The notes under the pieces were generated by a model that searched no databases, had not been told where the DNA came from, and saw nothing but the letters and a program-made list of their open reading frames with translations. 64,000 nt of DNA, taken from Holophagales bacterium. GTDB lineage: Bacteria > Acidobacteriota > Thermoanaerobaculia > Multivoradales > Multivoraceae. Numbering within the stretch: the stretch's first letter is position 1; each line of letters opens with the position of its first letter. A program made the translations under genes and the position numbers. Positions 15,921-25,331 of this stretch are shown here, one piece after another. The stretch lies in the NCBI GenBank assembly GCA_009837885.1, contig VXSP01000045.1:124001-188000 (forward strand), written 5' to 3'.

Positions 15921-17999
15921 CTAGTCGATGCCTTCGAGCCGCACCGCGCTCCTCAGCCTGAGTCCGCGCCGGGCCAATCGGACTTCGGGTTCGGCTCTCA
16001 CACCCAGGGGCCGGTCACTGTAGTACGTCAGAACATACTGGTTGCGCAGGTCCTCTTCGATTCGGTCGAAGACCTCTTCGATTCGCTGGGCCCACGGCGG
16101 ATCGTCGGACGTAAGCGGGACGTGGAAGAGACGCCCCCCCGTCTCCCGGCTGATCCGCTCGAGTCGCTTCCGTGCCTTCTGCCGCTGCACCGGGTAACGG
16201 GTGATGACCCGGCCGCCTCTCCTCTCGGTCCAGGTGACGGTCGGATCGAGTTCGATGAAGTAGATCGGCAGGCCGAGTCGCGCCGCGTAGTCCGCGGACT
16301 GTTCGGGGCGTGAGCGGCTGTGCTCGTCCGCGCCGTCCGTTACGACGACCAGGGCGCGGCGGCCGGGTTCACGCCCGTATTGCAGGAGGGAGAACAGGAT
16401 CCCGTCGTTGATCGCGGTGCCGCCGAAGGGGATGAGTCGATCGATGCTCCGGATGAGCCGTGCCTTGTCGTTCGTGAGTGGCTGGCGCAGGCTCACGGTG
16501 TCGTCGAAGTCGACCAGAAAAGCCCGGTCGTCCGGCCCCAGCGTCACGTCGAGAAAGTTCGCCGCGACCTCCCTCACCTCGCTCCAGGCTCGGAGCATGC
16601 TGTCGGAGGAATCGATCGCCAGTCCCAGGACCAGGGAGACCTCCCGGGCGCTCAGAAGCGCCTCCGGCCGGTACCGCCTGCCACCCTCCCGGATCTCGAA
16701 ATCATCGGGCGCCAGGCCGCTTGCGGGGTTGCCCTTGCGGTCCGTCACCAGCAACTGGAGCTGGACCAGTTGGACGTCGATCTCGCTCCGGTAGTCGGCG
16801 CCCTGAAGGATCTCCGCGTCTTCCATCGAGCGGCCGTCAGCGAGAGTCGCCGTGACGCGGACGAAGCCGTCGGCGGGCCCGTACTCCATCTCGGCCTCCA
16901 CGATGACCGTGCGCGCCAGGCCGGCGGCAGCCTGGTCGCCGAAGTCGCGTACGGTCCTCACCCGCTCCTGACCGCGGTGGAAGTCGACCCGCTGGAGGGT
17001 AGCGGTGCGCGGCACCGAGATCGCGGCTTCGACCCGGGCAGAGTCGAAGCTGTCGGTTGGGTTGCCACGAATCCGTGTGATGCGCACACCGAAAGGCGTG
17101 TTCATCTGGTTCAATGTCATCCGGTCGCTGCCGGCGAAAGCACCCATGGTGTTCCAGGCCCGGACCTCGAGCGTCTGCTCGCGAGGCGGAACGGCCAGTT
17201 GGAGGCGGGCAGAAAACGGAGGCTTCCTGGTTCGCCCGGCGAGTCGCCCGTCCACGAAGAACTCGACCGCCACGATCAGTGGATCGATGATCAACGTCTG
17301 GACTTCGACCTTGCCGCCGAGCAGTTCGCTGCGTCCTCGTTGAGGTGGCACGAGGCGGATGGCCGCGCCCTCCGTGACGGCGCCCTCCCCTGGCAGAGGG
17401 TCCGTACTGAGCAGTCTGCCCGGCCGCTCGTAGACCGTGCGGAACTCCGCGCTGCGACGCCGGCGATCCCGGAGCTCGTTGATCAGCACCAGCCGGTCTC
17501 CGTCACGGTAGAACGTCTCGATCCTCTGCCAGTCGGCGCCGATCGTCTCGATGGTGACCGAGTCGACGCTTCGAACGACCCGTCCGCTGACGCCCCCGCC
17601 CTGGAACCGTCCATCCAGGGGGTAGCGCGCGACGTCGCCCCGATCGTCGAGTAGAACGAGGCTGTTCTCCATGATCCGGACCGAAACGGTGTCGAGCTGA
17701 GCGGCGGCCTGCTCGGCGAGCTTCAGCATGAGCACGGCTGTGGCGTCCGGTCCCGGCCACGTCCTCTCGGTCTTGAGAAGGGGATCTTCGCTGAGCGCCT
17801 CGTTCCGCATCCAGGGCCCCAGGAGAGGGGCCAGCGGCACGTCCTCCCCGGCAGAGTGGGCGGACGCTGAGGTGTTGGTGTTCGCCGGGACGTCCTGGGC
17901 ATGGCCGGGAACGAGGCCCGGCAGCGACAGCATCAGGACGAACGCAACACGAGCCATCGCGTGGATGGCTTCGGCCCGGACTGGTACGACGACTGCCAC
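15921..17999 (-). CDS. exported VWA-domain protein, array copy 3
   Basis: A 692-residue member with the full layout: signal peptide, LLGPWMRNEALSEDPL domain, Ig-like segment (IRLVPPQRGRSELLGG), beta segment and VWA domain with DSSDS (463-467), Thr528 and Asp555. The C-terminus differs slightly from the others (SAVRLEGID rather than SAVPL). The start is uncertain: GTG 17999 keeps the short gap seen across the array, while ATG 17957 (MARVAFVLMLSLPGLVPGHAQ) gives a more compact signal peptide. Neither has a strong ribosome binding site. It is presumably anchored to, or released at, the cell surface; no sortase or lipobox signal is visible. Confidence 0.88.
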   Translation of the reverse strand: MAVVVPVRAEAIHAMARVAFVLMLSLPGLVPGHAQDVPANTNTSASAHSAGEDVPLAPLLGPWMRNEALSEDPLLKTERTWPGPDATAVLMLKLAEQAAAQLDTVSVRIMENSLVLLDDRGDVARYPLDGRFQGGGVSGRVVRSVDSVTIETIGADWQRIETFYRDGDRLVLINELRDRRRRSAEFRTVYERPGRLLSTDPLPGEGAVTEGAAIRLVPPQRGRSELLGGKVEVQTLIIDPLIVAVEFFVDGRLAGRTRKPPFSARLQLAVPPREQTLEVRAWNTMGAFAGSDRMTLNQMNTPFGVRITRIRGNPTDSFDSARVEAAISVPRTATLQRVDFHRGQERVRTVRDFGDQAAAGLARTVIVEAEMEYGPADGFVRVTATLADGRSMEDAEILQGADYRSEIDVQLVQLQLLVTDRKGNPASGLAPDDFEIREGGRRYRPEALLSAREVSLVLGLAIDSSDSMLRAWSEVREVAANFLDVTLGPDDRAFLVDFDDTVSLRQPLTNDKARLIRSIDRLIPFGGTAINDGILFSLLQYGREPGRRALVVVTDGADEHSRSRPEQSADYAARLGLPIYFIELDPTVTWTERRGGRVITRYPVQRQKARKRLERISRETGGRLFHVPLTSDDPPWAQRIEEVFDRIEEDLRNQYVLTYYSDRPLGVRAEPEVRLARRGLRLRSAVRLEGID

Positions 18000-18020
18000 T
18001 TGTGATCTCGCGCTCGTGAA

Positions 18021-20096
18021 CTACTCGATCGCCCGGAGAGGCACCGCGCTCCGGAGCGTGAGTCCGCGTTCGGTTACCCGGATCTCGGGCTCGGCGTGAG
18101 CGCCGGATGGCTGGTCGGTGTAGTAGGTGAGGACGTGCTGGTGCCGCAGGTCCTCTTCAATCTGGTCGAACGCCCGGTCCACTCGCGCCGTCCATGACAC
18201 GCCGTGGGCGACGAGGTCGATGTGGAAGTGGCGCCCGCCGGTGTGCCGGCTGATTCGTCTGAGCCGTCTGCGCGCCTGCTCGCGCAGCAGCGTCGTGTCG
18301 GGCGTTCTGCTGGCGAGATCGCCGTTTCCGATCACGGGCTTGACCGACCGGTCGAGCTCGATGAAGTAGATCGGGATCCCCAGGCGCTCGGCGAAGTCGG
18401 GGGCCTGCTGCCAGGGCGAGCGGCTGTCCAGGTCGACGCCGTCGGTGACCACGACCAGAGCCCTGCGCCCCGGCTCACGGCGGAACTGGAGCAGCGAGAA
18501 CAGAAGCCCGTCGCTCAGGGCCGTGCCGCCGCCCGGGACCAGCAGTCCGAGGCGCGCTTCCAACCGTCGCTTGTCCGCGGTTGGCTGTTGGAGGAGACGG
18601 ACCGTGTCGTCGAAGTCGACCAGGAAGGCGGAGTCCTCGGGCGCCAGGGCGCCTGCGAGGAAACTCCTGGCCACGTGCCGCAGATGACCCCATGCGGGCC
18701 GCATGCTCTCCGACGAGTCGATCGCGAGACCCAGAAGCAGGCGGACGTCGTCTGCGCTGTGAAGCCGTTCCGGTTTGATTCGCCTGCTGCCTTCCCGGAT
18801 GTCGAAGTTCTCCGGCTTCAGTGCACTCACGGGGTTGCCTTCGCGGTCCGTGACGAGCACCTGGATCTGAACCAGGTGAACATCGATCTCGGCCCGGTAG
18901 TCGCCCTCCTGGAGGAGTTCGGCGTCCTCCAGCTCCCGGCCGTCGGTGAGCTTCGCCTTGACGCGAACGAAGTCGTCCGGTTCGGGGTCTTCGATCAAGG
19001 CCTCGACGTGGATCGTCTGCGGGGGCCGCGTTTGTGTGGCTTCGCCGAAGTCCTCCAGGGCGGCGACGAGGCTCTCGCTACGGTAGAACTCGACCCGTTC
19101 GAGGTGTGCTGACCAGGGCGGTGAGACAGTTGCGCCGACTACGACGGCCGGGGCGCCGCCTTCCGGTTCACTACGGATGCTCGCGATGTGGATCGCGGCA
19201 GGCCCATCGACGCGGTTCAGAATGAGCCTGTCGGTTCCCTGGAGGTCGCCGTCGGCGTCATACGCGAAGACCTCCAGCGTCTGCTCGCGTGGCGGGTCGG
19301 CGAGTTCGATGTGCGTCCGATGGCGTGGCTGCCTGATCCGCTTCGGGGGATGATCGTCGAGACGGTACTCGACGGCGGTGATGACCGGATCGATGACCAG
19401 CGTCTGGAACCCGACCCTGCCGCTGAGCAGTTCGCGGTAGCCGCGTTCCGGCGGCACGATCAGGATCGCCGACGGCCGGGCAAGGCCGTCTACCGTGTCG
19501 ACGAACGGATGCTCCGATGCCGAGCCGACTACCGGGCGATCGTAGACCATGCGGAACCTCACACCGACATTGGCCAGTCCGCGGCTTCGCAAGTGAGTCG
19601 AGCGCACGAGTTGGTCCTGCTCTCGGACGAACGTGTCGACTCCGAGCCATTCGTTGGCGACGGTTTCGATGGAGAGCGTGTCGCCGGACCCGAGGGCCCG
19701 ACCCTGGTTCTGGCGGTCGAGGGACTGCCACGAGCCGTCGAGTGGGAAGGCGAGGGTCTCGCCCTGGTCGTCGAGGATGAGAAGCGAGTCGTCCTCGATT
19801 CCCACCAGGATGGACGCGCGTCGAGCAGCGTAGTCCCTTGCCTGCTCCTGCAGGGTCGACGAGATCCACCGTCCCTCCCGTGCCGCCTGCTGAGCCCTGA
19901 GAACCGGATCCTCGCTGAGTTCTGCGTTCAGGATCCAGGGGCCGAGCAGGGGGGTTAGCGAAACGCCGCGGTGCGTCGCTTCACCGTAGGGGGCGGCCGG
20001 GTCGCTGGCCGGTGCGGGCTGTGGCCACCCCGCGTGCACGGTCGGCAACCAGATCGCGAACGCCAGCGTGAGGTGGCCCACTGCACCTACCTGCAT
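18021..20096 (-). CDS. exported VWA-domain protein, array copy 4
   Basis: A 691-residue member. ATG 20096 was chosen because AGGA precedes it, a signal peptide follows (LTLAFAIWLPTVHAGW) and it avoids a long overlap with copy 5. MIDAS residues are DSSES (460-464), Thr525 and Asp552; GTALSD replaces the usual GTALND. Its N-terminus matches copy 2, but its C-terminal stretch QIEEDLRHQHVLTYYTDQP matches copy 5 and no other, which makes it a candidate mosaic. The post-strand loop (40 residues) contains a Gly/Asn/Asp-rich stretch not found in the neighbours. Confidence 0.9.
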   Translation of the reverse strand: MQVGAVGHLTLAFAIWLPTVHAGWPQPAPASDPAAPYGEATHRGVSLTPLLGPWILNAELSEDPVLRAQQAAREGRWISSTLQEQARDYAARRASILVGIEDDSLLILDDQGETLAFPLDGSWQSLDRQNQGRALGSGDTLSIETVANEWLGVDTFVREQDQLVRSTHLRSRGLANVGVRFRMVYDRPVVGSASEHPFVDTVDGLARPSAILIVPPERGYRELLSGRVGFQTLVIDPVITAVEYRLDDHPPKRIRQPRHRTHIELADPPREQTLEVFAYDADGDLQGTDRLILNRVDGPAAIHIASIRSEPEGGAPAVVVGATVSPPWSAHLERVEFYRSESLVAALEDFGEATQTRPPQTIHVEALIEDPEPDDFVRVKAKLTDGRELEDAELLQEGDYRAEIDVHLVQIQVLVTDREGNPVSALKPENFDIREGSRRIKPERLHSADDVRLLLGLAIDSSESMRPAWGHLRHVARSFLAGALAPEDSAFLVDFDDTVRLLQQPTADKRRLEARLGLLVPGGGTALSDGLLFSLLQFRREPGRRALVVVTDGVDLDSRSPWQQAPDFAERLGIPIYFIELDRSVKPVIGNGDLASRTPDTTLLREQARRRLRRISRHTGGRHFHIDLVAHGVSWTARVDRAFDQIEEDLRHQHVLTYYTDQPSGAHAEPEIRVTERGLTLRSAVPLRAIE

Positions 20097-20110
20097 CCGT
20101 TCCTGCACGC

Positions 20111-22138
20111 CTAGTCGATCCCCGGCAGCGGCACGGCGCTGCGAAGCGTCAGCCCGCGCCGGGTGACCCGGATCTCCGGTTCGACCGGCGCGCCGCGTGG
20201 CTGGTCGGTGTAGTACGTCAGGACGTGCTGGTGTTGCAGGTCCTCTTCGATCTGGCCGAAGACCTGCTCGATCGGTTCGGCCCACCAGCGCGTGTCGCCT
20301 TGGAGCTCCAGGTGGAACAGGCGTCCGCCCGTCTCCTCGGCGATGCGCTGGAGTCGCTCGCGGTTGCGGCGAAGAACAGCAACGCCGGGGTCCCCGGCGC
20401 GGGAGTTGTCGAGTTCGATGAAGTAGATCGGCAGGCCCAGCCGCTCCGCGAACTCACTGGATTGTTCAGGACGGGAGCGGCTGTGCTGGTCGGCGCCGTC
20501 GGTGATGACGACCAGCGCCCGCCGCCCGGGCTCGCTGCCGTACTGGAGGAGCGAAAAGAGGAGTCCGTCGTTCAGGGCCGTGCCGCCCATCGGCATCAGG
20601 CGATCCAGCCGCTCAGAGAGAAGCGGCTCGTTCTCCGTTAGCGGCTGGACGAGCCGCACCGTGTCGTCGAAGTCGACCAGGAAGGCCCGGTCCCCCGGCG
20701 TCACGGCGGCCTCCAGGAAGCTCCGCGCGATGTACTTCAGGCGATTCCAGGTGGGCAGCATGCTGTCCGACGAATCGACCGCGAGGCCCAGAACGAGCGG
20801 CACGTCGTGGGCGGTGTGCAGGGTCACCGCGGAGCGGCTCCGGCCGTTCTCGCGTATCTCGAAGTCCCCGGGCGAGAGTCCGTTCACCGGATTGCCGTGG
20901 CCGTCCGTCACCAGCACCTGGAATTGGACGAGTTGGATGTCGATCTCGCTCTGGTACTCGGAGCCCTGGAGGAGTTGTGCGTCTTCACGTTCCCGGCCGT
21001 CGCCGAGCTTCGCGACGACACGGATGAAGTCGTCGGGCCGGCCGCCGTCGATCAACGCCTCGACCTGAGTCGTTCGCGCGGCGCCGGTGGCTGCCTCGCG
21101 GCCAAAATCGCGCACGGCTTCAACGAGAAGGTCGCTCCGATAGAAGTCGACACGCTCCAGCTTGGCGGTGCGGGGCAGCGAAAGGGACACGACTACGCGG
21201 ATCTTGGGCTCTCCGCCTACCTGGACGTTGCGCATGGTCGCGATGCGGACGGCGAAAGGCAGATCCACCTGGTTGAGCAGGTACTCGTTACGGCCGAGAT
21301 ACACGCGGTCCCGACCGTAGGCCAGGACTTCGAGTTGCTGCTGGCGAGGCGGGTCAGCAAGGCGGATGCGAGCCCTGTAGGGCCGCTTCCGGACCAGGCG
21401 CACTGAGGCGTCGTCGAGAAAGAACTCGACGTCGACGATGCGCGGATCGATGATCAGCGTCTGGATCTCGACGGTTCCGCTCAGCAATTCGCCGTACTGG
21501 CGTTCGGGCGGCACGATGCGGATGGCGGCCGGTGGGTCGGTCATCAGGGACTCCCGATCGAACGGTCCCGGCCTTTGGTAGACCGTGTCCACCTGGAACG
21601 GGGGCAGGTCGTGGGGCTCCAGGTCGGTCCACCGCACGAGCCACTCGCGTTCGCGGAAGAAGGTGTCGACCTGACGTCCGTTGGGCTCGACGATCTCTAT
21701 GGTGAGCGTTGCACCGGCTTCGAGAACACGCCCCCTGACGCCACGACCGAGGCGGCGCCACTTGCCGTTGAATGGGAGACGGCGTGTTCCGCCGCGGCTG
21801 TCGAGCAGGGCCACTTCGCTCTTGAGAGTGCGGATCATGAGCGTCGCGAAGCTGTCGGCGACTCCTTGAGCGATCTCGCGCAGTCTCGACAGGTCCTGTT
21901 CCGACTCGAGGTCGAGACTCTCGACCTTGTGGACAGGGTGTTCGCTGAACGCGTCGTTCCTGATCCACGGCCCGAAGATGCTGGAGAAGCGGAGTTCCTG
22001 GCTGACGTCGAGGAAGCCGAACGATTGATTGTCTTGAGGTTGTCCCGCGCCGGATGCCGGCAGAAGAGCCGTGAGGGCCAGTGCCGACGCTGCCGCCAGC
22101 CTCGCGGGCCGCTCCCACCTTCGACCTGGGCTCATCAT
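20111..22138 (-). CDS. exported VWA-domain protein, array copy 5
   Basis: A 675-residue member with signal peptide (LAAASALALTALLPASGAG), a divergent N-terminal domain (FGPWIRNDAFSEHPVHK), the Ig-like segment (IRIVPPERQYGELLSG) and a VWA domain with DSSDS (455-459), Thr520 and Asp547. The start has two adjacent ATG codons (22138 and 22135), with no clear ribosome binding site before either. The post-strand loop is 29 residues. The C-terminus shares TYYTDQP with copy 4. The stop lies 14 bases before copy 4, consistent with co-translation. Confidence 0.9.
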   Translation of the reverse strand: MMSPGRRWERPARLAAASALALTALLPASGAGQPQDNQSFGFLDVSQELRFSSIFGPWIRNDAFSEHPVHKVESLDLESEQDLSRLREIAQGVADSFATLMIRTLKSEVALLDSRGGTRRLPFNGKWRRLGRGVRGRVLEAGATLTIEIVEPNGRQVDTFFREREWLVRWTDLEPHDLPPFQVDTVYQRPGPFDRESLMTDPPAAIRIVPPERQYGELLSGTVEIQTLIIDPRIVDVEFFLDDASVRLVRKRPYRARIRLADPPRQQQLEVLAYGRDRVYLGRNEYLLNQVDLPFAVRIATMRNVQVGGEPKIRVVVSLSLPRTAKLERVDFYRSDLLVEAVRDFGREAATGAARTTQVEALIDGGRPDDFIRVVAKLGDGREREDAQLLQGSEYQSEIDIQLVQFQVLVTDGHGNPVNGLSPGDFEIRENGRSRSAVTLHTAHDVPLVLGLAVDSSDSMLPTWNRLKYIARSFLEAAVTPGDRAFLVDFDDTVRLVQPLTENEPLLSERLDRLMPMGGTALNDGLLFSLLQYGSEPGRRALVVITDGADQHSRSRPEQSSEFAERLGLPIYFIELDNSRAGDPGVAVLRRNRERLQRIAEETGGRLFHLELQGDTRWWAEPIEQVFGQIEEDLQHQHVLTYYTDQPRGAPVEPEIRVTRRGLTLRSAVPLPGID

Positions 22139-22157
22139 CGGCGAACTGCCGCCGTGG

Positions 22158-24449
22158 CTACTCGATCGTCTCGAGCGGCAACGCGCTTCGCACCCGGAGG
22201 CCTCTTTGGATCATCCGCACTTCCGGCTCCACGGCCGAGCCGAACGGACGCTCGCTGTAGTACGTCAGGACGTACTGGCGCCGCAACTCTTCCTCGATGT
22301 GGTCGAACACGCTGGCCATCTGGTCGATCGACTCGATCTGGAACAGGCGGCCGCCGGTCGGCCCGGTGATCAGCCGCATGCTGTTGCGGAGGTTCGCGTC
22401 GTCCATCGTCGTCGGGCCGAAGCCGAGGGAGCGCATGGCGACGACGTAGACGGGCACTCCCAGCCGCTTGCCGAAATCGATCGCGCGGGTTGGGTCGGAG
22501 CGGCTGTTCGAGTCGAAGCCGTCGGTGACGACGACCAGGGCACGCCGGCCTGGTGTCTCTCCGTACTGCAGGAGGGAGAACAGGATCGCGTCGTAGAGGG
22601 CGGTCTGGCCCTGAGGGAAGAGGCGTTCCAGTCCCCGCGCCAGCAGTGGTTTGCTGTCGGTGAGCGGCTGCACGAGGCGGAGCGTCGAGTCGAAGTCGAC
22701 CAGAAAGGCCTGGTCGCGCCAGGTCAGGGCGCCGTTCAGGAAGGCCTCGGCGATCGCGTTCGTCCGGCGCCAGATCGGCTCCATGCTGCCGGAGGAGTCG
22801 ATCGCCAGCCCCAGGGACAGGGGGATGTCGTTCGAGACGTAGAGATTCTCGACCTGGCGCCGCTGGCCGTTCTCGCGGACCTCGAAGTCCTCCGGCGTGA
22901 GATCACCGACCGGGTTGCCGCTTCGGTCGACGACGAGTACCTGGAGCTGGACGAGCTGGACGTCGATCTCGGCCTGGAACCGGGCGCCCTGGAGCAGTTC
23001 GACATCTTCGAGTTCCCGGCCGTCTCCCAGGCGCGCCACGACCCGGACGAAGTCCTGGGGCGTGACGCCGGAGATCGGGACGTCGGCCACCACCGAGCGC
23101 ACGCCGCTGGGCCCGGCCTCACCCTCGAAGTCGTCGAACGACGCGACGAGCCGTTCCGTGCGGTAGAACTCGACGCGCTCCAGCGTCTCTGCGCGCGGCA
23201 CGGAGATGCCGGCCTCCACGCGGACCGTCGTCTGGCCGTCGGCGTCGCCGGGACTGATGCCGGCGATACGCACCGCGAACGGGGGATCGAGGCGGTTCAG
23301 AACGATCCTGTCGGTTCCCGCGTGGGCGCCCCGGGCGCCGGTGGCGCGAACCTCGATCGTTTGCTCGCGGGGCGGATCGGCGAGCCTGACCCGTGCCTCG
23401 AAGGGCGGCGTCGTGACGCGGGCCGCCTGCTCGCCGTCGAGAAGGAACTCGACGACGGCGATCTGCGGGTCGATCGTGAGGGTCTGAATCACGACCCGGC
23501 CGGTGAGCAGCTCGCGGTAGCCGCGCTCGGGCGGCAGGATGCGGATCGTCGCCGGCCGCGCGCTGCGTGCGCTGTCCGCGCGCTCCGGCCGCCTCCCGCC
23601 GCGACCGCCCTCGACCGGCGGCAGGAAGTCCGTCTTGTTGAAGCCGTCCTCGTCCGGTTCGGCGGCAGCCTCGCTCGCGCGCGGCGCGGACGCCAGAACC
23701 GGGACCGCGGGCGCGTCGCCGGAGCGCTCGTAGACGGTGCGGAACGAGAGATCGGCGAAGCGTCCTCCCTGGAGGTCGGTTACGAGAACGAGCCGATCGC
23801 CCTCCAGGTAGAAGGTCTCGATCCGCTGGCGCCCCTGGGAGGCAGTCTCGACCTCGAGCGAGTCACCGAGAAGGCGGGCGCGGCTGCGGCCGCCGAAGCC
23901 GTCGGCGATGTCGCGCCCGTCGAGGTAGAGGATGCGGTCCTCGCGCTTCGCGTTGCGGATCAGAAGCTGGGGGTCGTCGATGCGGATCAGCAGGACGTCG
24001 AGCCGCTCGGCGAGTTCTCGCGCCATCTCGCGCATTCCCGACGGGCCGTCCTGTGTGGCGCCCGGCTGTCGGCCGGCGCGGCCGCCGCCGAATCCCCCGC
24101 GGCCGGAAGGGCCCTGGCCGCCGCGGCCAAAGCCGCCGGTGCGTCCGCTGCCGGGGTTTGCGCCCGGTGATCGGCCCGGACCGCCGCCGAAGGTCTGCCC
24201 GTAGCTCTCCTCGAGCTTCTCGATCGGATCCTCGCTCAGCCTTTCGTCCCGGACCCAGATGCCCGGGATGGCGGCGACCGGGTCGTCGACCACGGTGGCG
24301 GCCGACGTCTGCTGTGGAGCGGCCTCCTGAGCGAGGGCCGGTGCTGTGGAGGGCGCGATGAGCAGGCTCAAGACGCTCGCTGTCAGCCACGTGCTTGCGG
24401 AGCGGAGGGAGCGAAGCCGGTTTCGCCCGTTTTCGTCGTTCCTCGTCAT
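22158..24449 (-). CDS. exported VWA-domain protein, array copy 6 (longest, Gly-rich insert)
   Basis: A 763-residue member, the longest and most distinct. After the signal peptide and IPGIWVRDERLSEDPIEK it carries a low-complexity Gly/Arg/Pro insert (about residues 85-130; GGFGRGGQGPSGRGG is part of it) absent from the others, and a second insert near residue 255-295. The VWA domain has the canonical MIDAS DSSGS (551-555), Thr616 and Asp643. VYVVAMRSLG replaces the YFIEL strand end of the other copies, and QTALYD replaces GTALND. These canonical features suggest it is nearest the ancestral form, an inference. GAGGCGG precedes ATG 24449. Confidence 0.9.
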   Translation of the reverse strand: MTRNDENGRNRLRSLRSASTWLTASVLSLLIAPSTAPALAQEAAPQQTSAATVVDDPVAAIPGIWVRDERLSEDPIEKLEESYGQTFGGGPGRSPGANPGSGRTGGFGRGGQGPSGRGGFGGGRAGRQPGATQDGPSGMREMARELAERLDVLLIRIDDPQLLIRNAKREDRILYLDGRDIADGFGGRSRARLLGDSLEVETASQGRQRIETFYLEGDRLVLVTDLQGGRFADLSFRTVYERSGDAPAVPVLASAPRASEAAAEPDEDGFNKTDFLPPVEGGRGGRRPERADSARSARPATIRILPPERGYRELLTGRVVIQTLTIDPQIAVVEFLLDGEQAARVTTPPFEARVRLADPPREQTIEVRATGARGAHAGTDRIVLNRLDPPFAVRIAGISPGDADGQTTVRVEAGISVPRAETLERVEFYRTERLVASFDDFEGEAGPSGVRSVVADVPISGVTPQDFVRVVARLGDGRELEDVELLQGARFQAEIDVQLVQLQVLVVDRSGNPVGDLTPEDFEVRENGQRRQVENLYVSNDIPLSLGLAIDSSGSMEPIWRRTNAIAEAFLNGALTWRDQAFLVDFDSTLRLVQPLTDSKPLLARGLERLFPQGQTALYDAILFSLLQYGETPGRRALVVVTDGFDSNSRSDPTRAIDFGKRLGVPVYVVAMRSLGFGPTTMDDANLRNSMRLITGPTGGRLFQIESIDQMASVFDHIEEELRRQYVLTYYSERPFGSAVEPEVRMIQRGLRVRSALPLETIE

Positions 24450-24512
24450 GTTGACCGCCTCTATGTCCTATGCAGGATACAGGCCAGCGGCTTGCGTTCC
24501 GCCAGGAGCTCG

Positions 24513-25265
24513 TTAGGTCGCCAGAAAGTCCCGCACCCCCTTCAACACGCACACGGTCCCCAGCGCCAGGATCACCGGCCCGGTGACCCGCCGGAACTGA
24601 CGGTCGTCGAACCGGTCGAGAAGGCGGGTCCCGATCCGCGCGCCGGCCACCGCAAGCGCCATGCCGCCAGCGATCAGCCAGGGGGAGAGCCGTTGGTCGG
24701 GCAGTTCGGGCAGGACCGTGCGGGACACCCACACGTAGTAGCCGATCTTGAGAAGATGACCGACGGTCTGGGTGAACGCCTTGGTGGCGACGATCGTTCG
24801 CCGGTCGACCTTCGTTTCGAGGTAGAACGCATCGAGCAGGGGGCCGGATGCGCCGGCGAGAAGCTGCGCGCCGGTGACGGTCAGCCCGCAGAGCGTGGCC
24901 GTGCGCCGGTTGCGGACGTCGAGTCCGCGCAGCGCCGGCAGCAGCCGGGCAACCCAGGGGAAGCTGCCGACGACGATCAGGACCAGCGCCGGGTCGGGTA
25001 CGAAAGCGATCGCCACGAACAGCAGCACTGCCACGGCGGCGCCGGCGCCGTACCAGGGGAGCACGGACCACATCATGCGGTCACGCAGGAAGAGGAATCT
25101 GGCGCCGTTCGACGTCGCCTGCACGGCGCCGTGCAGGATCATCGCTCCGGTGACCGGCAGCACGCTCGCCAGCACGGCCATCAGGATCAGACCGCCGGCC
25201 ATGCCGAGCACGCCGGAGATGACGGCGGTCAGGAGAACGGTCGCGAGAATCGCTGCCGGGAGCAT
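24513..25265 (-). CDS. TauE/SafE (TSUP) family membrane permease
   Basis: A 250-residue integral membrane protein of the TSUP family, which exports sulfite, sulfoacetate or related organosulfur anions. Multiple hydrophobic segments alternate with short loops; the repeated motif GVLGMAGGLILMAVL near the N-terminus and the second half GAQLLAGASGPLLDAFYL reflect the family's internal duplication. It sits between array copies 7 and 6 on the same strand, so it is probably co-transcribed with them. That placement has no obvious explanation: the VWA proteins carry no sulfur-related signature that I can see. The substrate cannot be assigned. Confidence 0.85.
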   Translation of the reverse strand: MLPAAILATVLLTAVISGVLGMAGGLILMAVLASVLPVTGAMILHGAVQATSNGARFLFLRDRMMWSVLPWYGAGAAVAVLLFVAIAFVPDPALVLIVVGSFPWVARLLPALRGLDVRNRRTATLCGLTVTGAQLLAGASGPLLDAFYLETKVDRRTIVATKAFTQTVGHLLKIGYYVWVSRTVLPELPDQRLSPWLIAGGMALAVAGARIGTRLLDRFDDRQFRRVTGPVILALGTVCVLKGVRDFLAT

Positions 25266-25331
25266 CCGGGAGAACTGGCCGGTAACTGTGGTGCGACGCG
25301 CTCCGCCGTAGCGGCAGCGCTCAACCTCTAC

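Noticed and set aside
22071..24170. A long plus-strand reading frame of about 700 codons opposite array copy 6, and similar long frames opposite copies 1-5 and 7
   Set aside because: They run antisense to conserved VWA genes, have low-complexity His/Arg/Gly/Asp-rich composition and no recognisable domain. They are expected by-products of high GC content.
24061..24200. Gly-rich repeat in array copy 6 as a possible tandem DNA repeat or CRISPR-like feature
   Set aside because: The DNA is low-complexity and in frame with a Gly/Arg-rich protein segment; there are no regular repeat-spacer units.
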